DNA of 45,418 nt, from NCBI RefSeq assembly GCF_004000845.1, contig NZ_BIMA01000052.1:1-45418 (forward strand), written 5' to 3'. Both the position numbers and the translations under genes were made by a program. This DNA comes from Paenibacillus koleovorans NBRC 103111 (lineage in GTDB: Bacteria; Bacillota; Bacilli; Paenibacillales; NBRC-103111). Of this stretch, positions 44,913-45,418 are shown in pieces (position 1 is the first letter of the stretch; each line of letters starts with the position of its first letter). Under the pieces are notes generated by a model, which saw only the letters and a list, made by a program, of their open reading frames with translations, did no database searches and had not been told where the DNA came from.

Positions 44913-44969
44913 GCGTTCGGCGTCGGCTGTGTCGGTAGAAAACTTGTGATACAATGGGAGGAAACGAAC

Positions 44970-45418
44970 ATGGAAGCTGTGCAGTTGAGGGAAGAGTCGG
45001 CTCCGTACACAACATCGCCCCGATTGAACCCGAAGAATGATTTTCTGTTCAAGAAGCTTTTTGCCGAGGAGGCTGGCAAGCCGCTGCTGATCAGCCTGCT
45101 CAACGCTATCCTGCGGCGGGACGGGAAGGCCCGGATCGCGGACGTGACGATATTGGAGAATCGGGTACTGTCCCGCGAATGGATCGATGACAAGGAAGCG
45201 TCTTTGGACGTTCTTTGCGAGACCGATTCATCGGAGCGTGTGAACATCGAGATGCAGATCCGCCGCTTCAAGCGCATGGATCAGCGTAGCCTGTTCTATA
45301 TGACCCGGCTATTCGCCGACACGATCGGCGCCGGCCAATCGTATATCCGGCTGAAGCGGACGATCGGCATTAATCTGCTGGACCATGACTACCTGCCGCT
45401 GGGGAAGTTCCATAGCAT
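44970..45418 (+). CDS. PD-(D/E)XK nuclease family (Rpn/transposase-like) protein, partial
   Basis: At least 149 residues, cut by the window end. The N-terminal RLNPKNDFLFKKLFAEEAGK followed by PLLISLLNAIL is the signature of the Rpn family (recombination-promoting nuclease, formerly putative transposase). The nuclease motif ASLDVLCETDSSERVNIEMQ contains the D...ExQ catalytic pattern. Such genes are often repeated in Paenibacillus and behave like mobile or selfish genes. The ATG has GGGAGG nine bases upstream. Confidence 0.85.
   Translation, partial: MEAVQLREESAPYTTSPRLNPKNDFLFKKLFAEEAGKPLLISLLNAILRRDGKARIADVTILENRVLSREWIDDKEASLDVLCETDSSERVNIEMQIRRFKRMDQRSLFYMTRLFADTIGAGQSYIRLKRTIGINLLDHDYLPLGKFHS

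Overview
The window looks like a chromosomal segment of a GC-rich member of the Paenibacillaceae, probably Paenibacillus or a close relative. The grounds are a sigI-rsgI pair, a glgB-glgC-glgD-glgA cluster with the Firmicute GlgC/GlgD pair, a membrane-anchored AraC sensor next to an LplABC-type sugar ABC transporter, strong AGGAGG ribosome binding sites, frequent GTG/TTG starts and many short intergenic palindromes. No rRNA, tRNA, CRISPR array, prophage or intact insertion sequence was seen. No genus-level marker is present, so the assignment is an inference.

Layout. 1-2.5 kb: a small SHOCT membrane protein, a frameshifted relic, and an ArsR / AHSA1 / DoxX trio whose three promoters share one architecture. 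2.5-9.4 kb: a secreted tandem RsiV-like protein, an aldo/keto reductase, a class I amidotransferase-like hydrolase, WrbA, and an iron-regulated pair (thioredoxin-like ferredoxin plus siderophore-type ABC ATPase) behind a near-perfect Fur box. 9.5-17.7 kb: a 1259-residue secreted heparinase II/III-like lyase divergent from a sulfatase, then two MFS exporters. 17.8-19.3 kb: a coiled-coil membrane protein and an AT-rich two-gene membrane cassette, with a 24-bp direct repeat before the two leading genes. 19.4-26.6 kb: a sulfite-oxidase-like molybdoprotein, then the AraC sensor and its ABC transporter, with a cre site just after the transporter promoter. 26.5-33.6 kb: glgB-glgC-glgD-glgA, divergent from a GH15-like glucoamylase. 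33.6-38.5 kb: a repeat-rich gap, a HelD-type helicase with Gly/Ala inserts, an orphan promoter-terminator unit (possible small RNA), a GNAT and a small membrane protein. 38.5-45.4 kb: an Fe-S aldo/keto reductase, an orphan PAS histidine kinase, sigI-rsgI with a sigma-I-like promoter, a zinc-ribbon protein, a DUF2164 protein and a PD-(D/E)XK protein cut by the window end.

Functionally the window mixes carbohydrate work (polysaccharide lyase and sulfatase, sugar uptake under sensor and carbon control, glycogen synthesis and probable debranching or hydrolysis) with envelope and stress sensing (SigI/RsgI, the RsiV-like protein, the orphan kinase) and iron acquisition. The points most worth following are the common operator of the ArsR trio, the Fur-controlled ferredoxin/ATPase pair without permeases, the AT-rich membrane cassette, the candidate small RNA, and the repeat families in the gaps.
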